From the NCBI GenBank assembly GCA_963817375.1, contig CAWFOB010000006.1, positions 434,001 through 498,000 on the forward strand: 64,000 nucleotides of DNA. Reading direction: 5' to 3'. Below, piece after piece: positions 61,876 through 64,000 of this stretch. The position numbers and the translations under genes are program-made. How positions within the stretch are numbered: position 1 is the stretch's first letter; the number at the start of each line of letters is the position of its first letter. The notes under the pieces are model-generated. The model searched no databases and was not told the DNA's origin. It was given only the letters and a program-made list of their open reading frames with translations. The DNA comes from JACVRM01 sp963817375 (GTDB taxonomy: Bacteria; Actinomycetota; Thermoleophilia; Gaiellales; Gaiellaceae).

Positions 61876-62838
61876 TCAGGTCGAAAGGACGCCGACGACC
61901 TCGCGCACCGCGCCGGCCGAGGCCTCGAGCGCCCGGCGCTCGTCGTCCGACAGGTCGAGCTCGACGATCTCCTCGACGCCGCCGGCGCCGAGCTTCACGG
62001 GCACGCCCATGTAGAGGTCGGAGATCCCGTACTCGCCCTCGAGGTACGCCGTGCACGGGAGCACGCGCTTCTCGTCGAGCATGATCGAGTCGACCATCTG
62101 CGCGGCCGCCGCGCCCGGCGCGTACCAGGCCGACGTCCCGAGCAGGTTGACGATCTCGCCGCCGCCCTTGGCGGTGCGCTCGACCATCGCGGCGATCTCG
62201 TCGTCGCCGACAAGCTTGCGCAGCGGGACGCCGCCGACCGTGGTCGCCGAGACGACCGGGACCATCTGGTCGCCGTGGCCGCCGAGCACCATCGCGGTCA
62301 CGTCCTTGACGGACGAGCCCGTCGCCCAGGAGATGAAGGTCGAGAAGCGCGAGGTGTCGAGAATCCCGGCCATGCCGAACACGCGGCTCTTCGGCCACCC
62401 GGACACGTTCTTGGCCACGTGGCACATCGCGTCGAGCGGATTCGAGACGATCACGAGGATCGCGTCCGGCGACTGCCGCACCGCGGCCTCGACGACCGCG
62501 CCGACGATCTTCTCGTTCGTGGTCACGAGGTCGTCGCGGCTCATGCCGGGCGCGCGCGGCTTGCCGGCGGTGACGACGATCACGTCCGAGCCGGCCGTCT
62601 CGTCGTAGCCGTTCGTGCCGACGACGCGCGGCTCGAAGCCGAGCACCGCGCCCATCTGGTTGATGTCGAGCGCCTTGCCCTGCGGGAAGTTCTCGATGAT
62701 GTCGACGAGGACGACCTCGGCGTAGTCGCGGCGGGCCAGCTCGAGCGCGCAGGTCGCGCCCACGTTGCCGGCGCCGACGACGGTCACCTTCCGCCGCCCC
62801 TTGAACGGCGTGAAGTCGTGGCGACCGATGTCCGTCAT
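61876..62838 (-). CDS. mdh: Malate dehydrogenase (LDH-like fold)
   Basis: This 320-residue enzyme interconverts malate and oxaloacetate with NAD. It has KVTVVGAGNVGATCALELA, the Asp for NAD at EVVLVDI, and the mobile loop KPRAPGMSRDDLVTTN with the two arginines typical of malate rather than lactate. The substrate Arg and Asp are in VFGMAGILDTSRF and catalytic His in GGHGDQMVP. It starts at ATG 62838, overlapping the icd stop (ATGA). N-terminal MTDIGRHDFTPFKGRR is an extra basic extension. Confidence 0.95.
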   Translation of the reverse strand: MTDIGRHDFTPFKGRRKVTVVGAGNVGATCALELARRDYAEVVLVDIIENFPQGKALDINQMGAVLGFEPRVVGTNGYDETAGSDVIVVTAGKPRAPGMSRDDLVTTNEKIVGAVVEAAVRQSPDAILVIVSNPLDAMCHVAKNVSGWPKSRVFGMAGILDTSRFSTFISWATGSSVKDVTAMVLGGHGDQMVPVVSATTVGGVPLRKLVGDDEIAAMVERTAKGGGEIVNLLGTSAWYAPGAAAAQMVDSIMLDEKRVLPCTAYLEGEYGISDLYMGVPVKLGAGGVEEIVELDLSDDERRALEASAGAVREVVGVLST

Positions 62839-63926
62839 ACCCGCACCCCCAGCTTGTCGATGATCGCGTCTGCGACCTCGCTCGTCCCGACAGCGGTCGG
62901 GTCGTCGCGGGTCGGCTTCATGTCGTAGGTGACGCTCGAGCCCTGGCGGATGACGTCGGCGATCGCGGCCTCGAGCGTGTCCGCCGCCTCCAGCTCCCCG
63001 AGGTGCCGCAGCATGAGCATCCCGGAGAGCAGCTCCGCCATCGGGTTCACCTTGTTCTGGCCTGCGTACTTCGGCGCCGAGCCGTGCGTCGGCTCGAAGA
63101 CCGCCGCGTCGTCGCCGTAGTTCGCGCCGGGCGCGAGGCCGAGGCCGCCGATCATCCCGGCGCACAGGTCCGAGAGGACGTCGCCGTAGAGGTTCGGCAG
63201 CACGAGCACGTCGTACTCCTCGGGCCGCTGGACGAGCTGCATGCACATGTTGTCCACGATCCGGTCGTCGAACTCGATGTCCGGGTTCTCCGCCGCCACC
63301 TCGCGGGCCACGTGCAGCCAGAGCCCGTCCGAGAACTTCATGATGTTGGCCTTGTGGACGGCCGTGATCTTGCGGCGGCCGTTGCGGCGCGCGTAGTCGA
63401 ACGCGAACTCGAAGACCCGCCGCGTGCCGGTCACCGAGATGGGCTTGATCGAGATGCCGGCGTCGCGGTGGCGCAGCGTGCCGCCCTTCGACTCGATCCA
63501 GGAGATCAGCTCCTCCGCGTCGGCGGAGCCCTCCTCGTACTCGATGCCCGCGTAGAGGTCCTCGGTGTTCTCGCGCACGATGACGAGGTCGACGTCGTCG
63601 AAGCGCGAGCGGACGCCCGGGTACGACTTGCACGGCCGCACCTGCGCGTAGAGGTCGAGGCTCTTGCGCAGCCCCACGTTCACCGAGCGGAAGCCGCCGC
63701 CGACGGGCGTCGTGATCGGGCCCTTCAGCGCGACCTTCGTCGCGCGGATCGCGTCGATCGTCTCGTCCGGCAGCGGGTTGCCGCCGAACTGGTCCATGAC
63801 GTCGGCGCCGGCCTGGCGCACGTCCCACTCGAACTCGACGCCGGTCGCCTCGAGAACGCGGCGCGTCGCCTCGGTGAGCTCCGGGCCTGTTCCGTCTCCC
63901 GGGATGAGCGTGACCCTGTGTGCCAC
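62835..63926 (-). CDS. icd: Isocitrate dehydrogenase (isocitrate/isopropylmalate DH family)
   Basis: This 363-residue beta-decarboxylating dehydrogenase has VTLIPGDGTGPELTEATRRV, the isocitrate-type substrate loop RSVNVGLRKSLDLYAQVRPC, the metal Asp region VLPNLYGDVLSDLCAGMIGG and the cofactor loop EPTHGSAPKYAGQNKVNP. The Ser/Asn/Arg at the substrate loop favours isocitrate over isopropylmalate. It is coupled to mdh. The 41 bp divergent gap leads to a gene that may be citrate synthase. Confidence 0.9.
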   Translation of the reverse strand: MAHRVTLIPGDGTGPELTEATRRVLEATGVEFEWDVRQAGADVMDQFGGNPLPDETIDAIRATKVALKGPITTPVGGGFRSVNVGLRKSLDLYAQVRPCKSYPGVRSRFDDVDLVIVRENTEDLYAGIEYEEGSADAEELISWIESKGGTLRHRDAGISIKPISVTGTRRVFEFAFDYARRNGRRKITAVHKANIMKFSDGLWLHVAREVAAENPDIEFDDRIVDNMCMQLVQRPEEYDVLVLPNLYGDVLSDLCAGMIGGLGLAPGANYGDDAAVFEPTHGSAPKYAGQNKVNPMAELLSGMLMLRHLGELEAADTLEAAIADVIRQGSSVTYDMKPTRDDPTAVGTSEVADAIIDKLGVRV

Positions 63927-63967
63927 GGCTCCGGACTTTAGCCACGCTTCCGATATCGTCGCTGCAT

Positions 63968-64000
63968 ATGGCCAAGAAGTCGGTGCAGCTGTCAGGCGTC
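63968..64000 (+). CDS. Start of a gene, possibly citrate synthase (partial)
   Basis: Only 11 codons are visible (MAKKSVQLSGV). They resemble the N-termini of some actinobacterial citrate synthases, which begin with a short basic stretch and LSGV or LAGV. The divergent neighbour icd and the mdh gene favour a TCA-cycle gene, but the fragment is too short to be sure. Confidence 0.35.
   Translation, partial: MAKKSVQLSGV

Overview
The window is about 64 kb of very GC-rich DNA with dense, often 1-8 nt overlapping genes and many GTG/TTG starts. It carries actinobacterial markers: CarD, ClpC, RadA, the carD-ispD-ispF-cysS-rlmB order, an acyl-CoA carboxylase with a biotin carboxylase/BCCP fusion, and an ECF sigma/CU044_5270-type pair. 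My best guess is a member of the Actinomycetota, perhaps class Thermoleophilia (Gaiellales or Solirubrobacterales relatives). The class is inferred and not proven by any single marker. At least thirteen single-base frameshifts interrupt otherwise conserved genes, so the sequence looks like an assembly with residual indel errors.

Region 1 (1-17 kb) is a surface polysaccharide locus. It has a polyprenyl sugar-phosphate transferase, six glycosyltransferases (GT2 and GT4 types), two O-antigen-ligase/polymerase-like membrane proteins, a flippase, a Wzz/BY-kinase chain-length protein, an NAD-dependent sugar epimerase/dehydratase, a secreted lipoprotein resembling glycoside hydrolases, and a small protein ending in an LPFTG sorting signal.

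Region 2 (17-42.8 kb) is a housekeeping backbone broken by accessory inserts. The backbone runs clpC, radA, carD, ispD, ispF, cysS, rlmB, a YacP-like NYN nuclease and a SigH-like sigma factor, echoing the ctsR/clpC-to-sigH macro-order of Bacillus and the carD-ispD-ispF-cysS-rlmB order of Mycobacterium. Between these lie cupins, a TetR regulator with a clear palindromic operator, a methyltransferase, an EamA transporter, a 2H phosphoesterase, an FMN-dependent hydroxyacid oxidase, a nitrilase, MutY, a SHOCT/DUF pair, glutamate decarboxylase, a class II amidotransferase, a radical-SAM-less SPASM/SEC-C protein, and a 1078-residue secreted protein with five 106-residue repeats.

Region 3 (42.7-46.5 kb) has a MerR/B12-binding regulator of the CarH type. 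It is divergent from a compact four-gene membrane/FAS1 operon whose promoter overlaps direct repeats. A PD-(D/E)XK nuclease, tRNA-Thr(TGT) and a Cys/Met-metabolism PLP enzyme follow.

Region 4 (46.5-64 kb) is central metabolism. It holds the acyl-CoA carboxylase beta and alpha chains with a possible small epsilon-like subunit, pgsA, an NlpC/P60 hydrolase, sucC and sucD with a methyltransferase between them, an aminotransferase, a Lon-like PDZ protease, an ECF sigma pair, an SDR, mdh and icd, and the first codons of a gene that may be citrate synthase. Embedded here is a small Asp-rich peptide gene overlapping a JmjC/cupin_4 oxygenase, which I consider the best candidate for an undescribed peptide-modifying or acidic-protein system.
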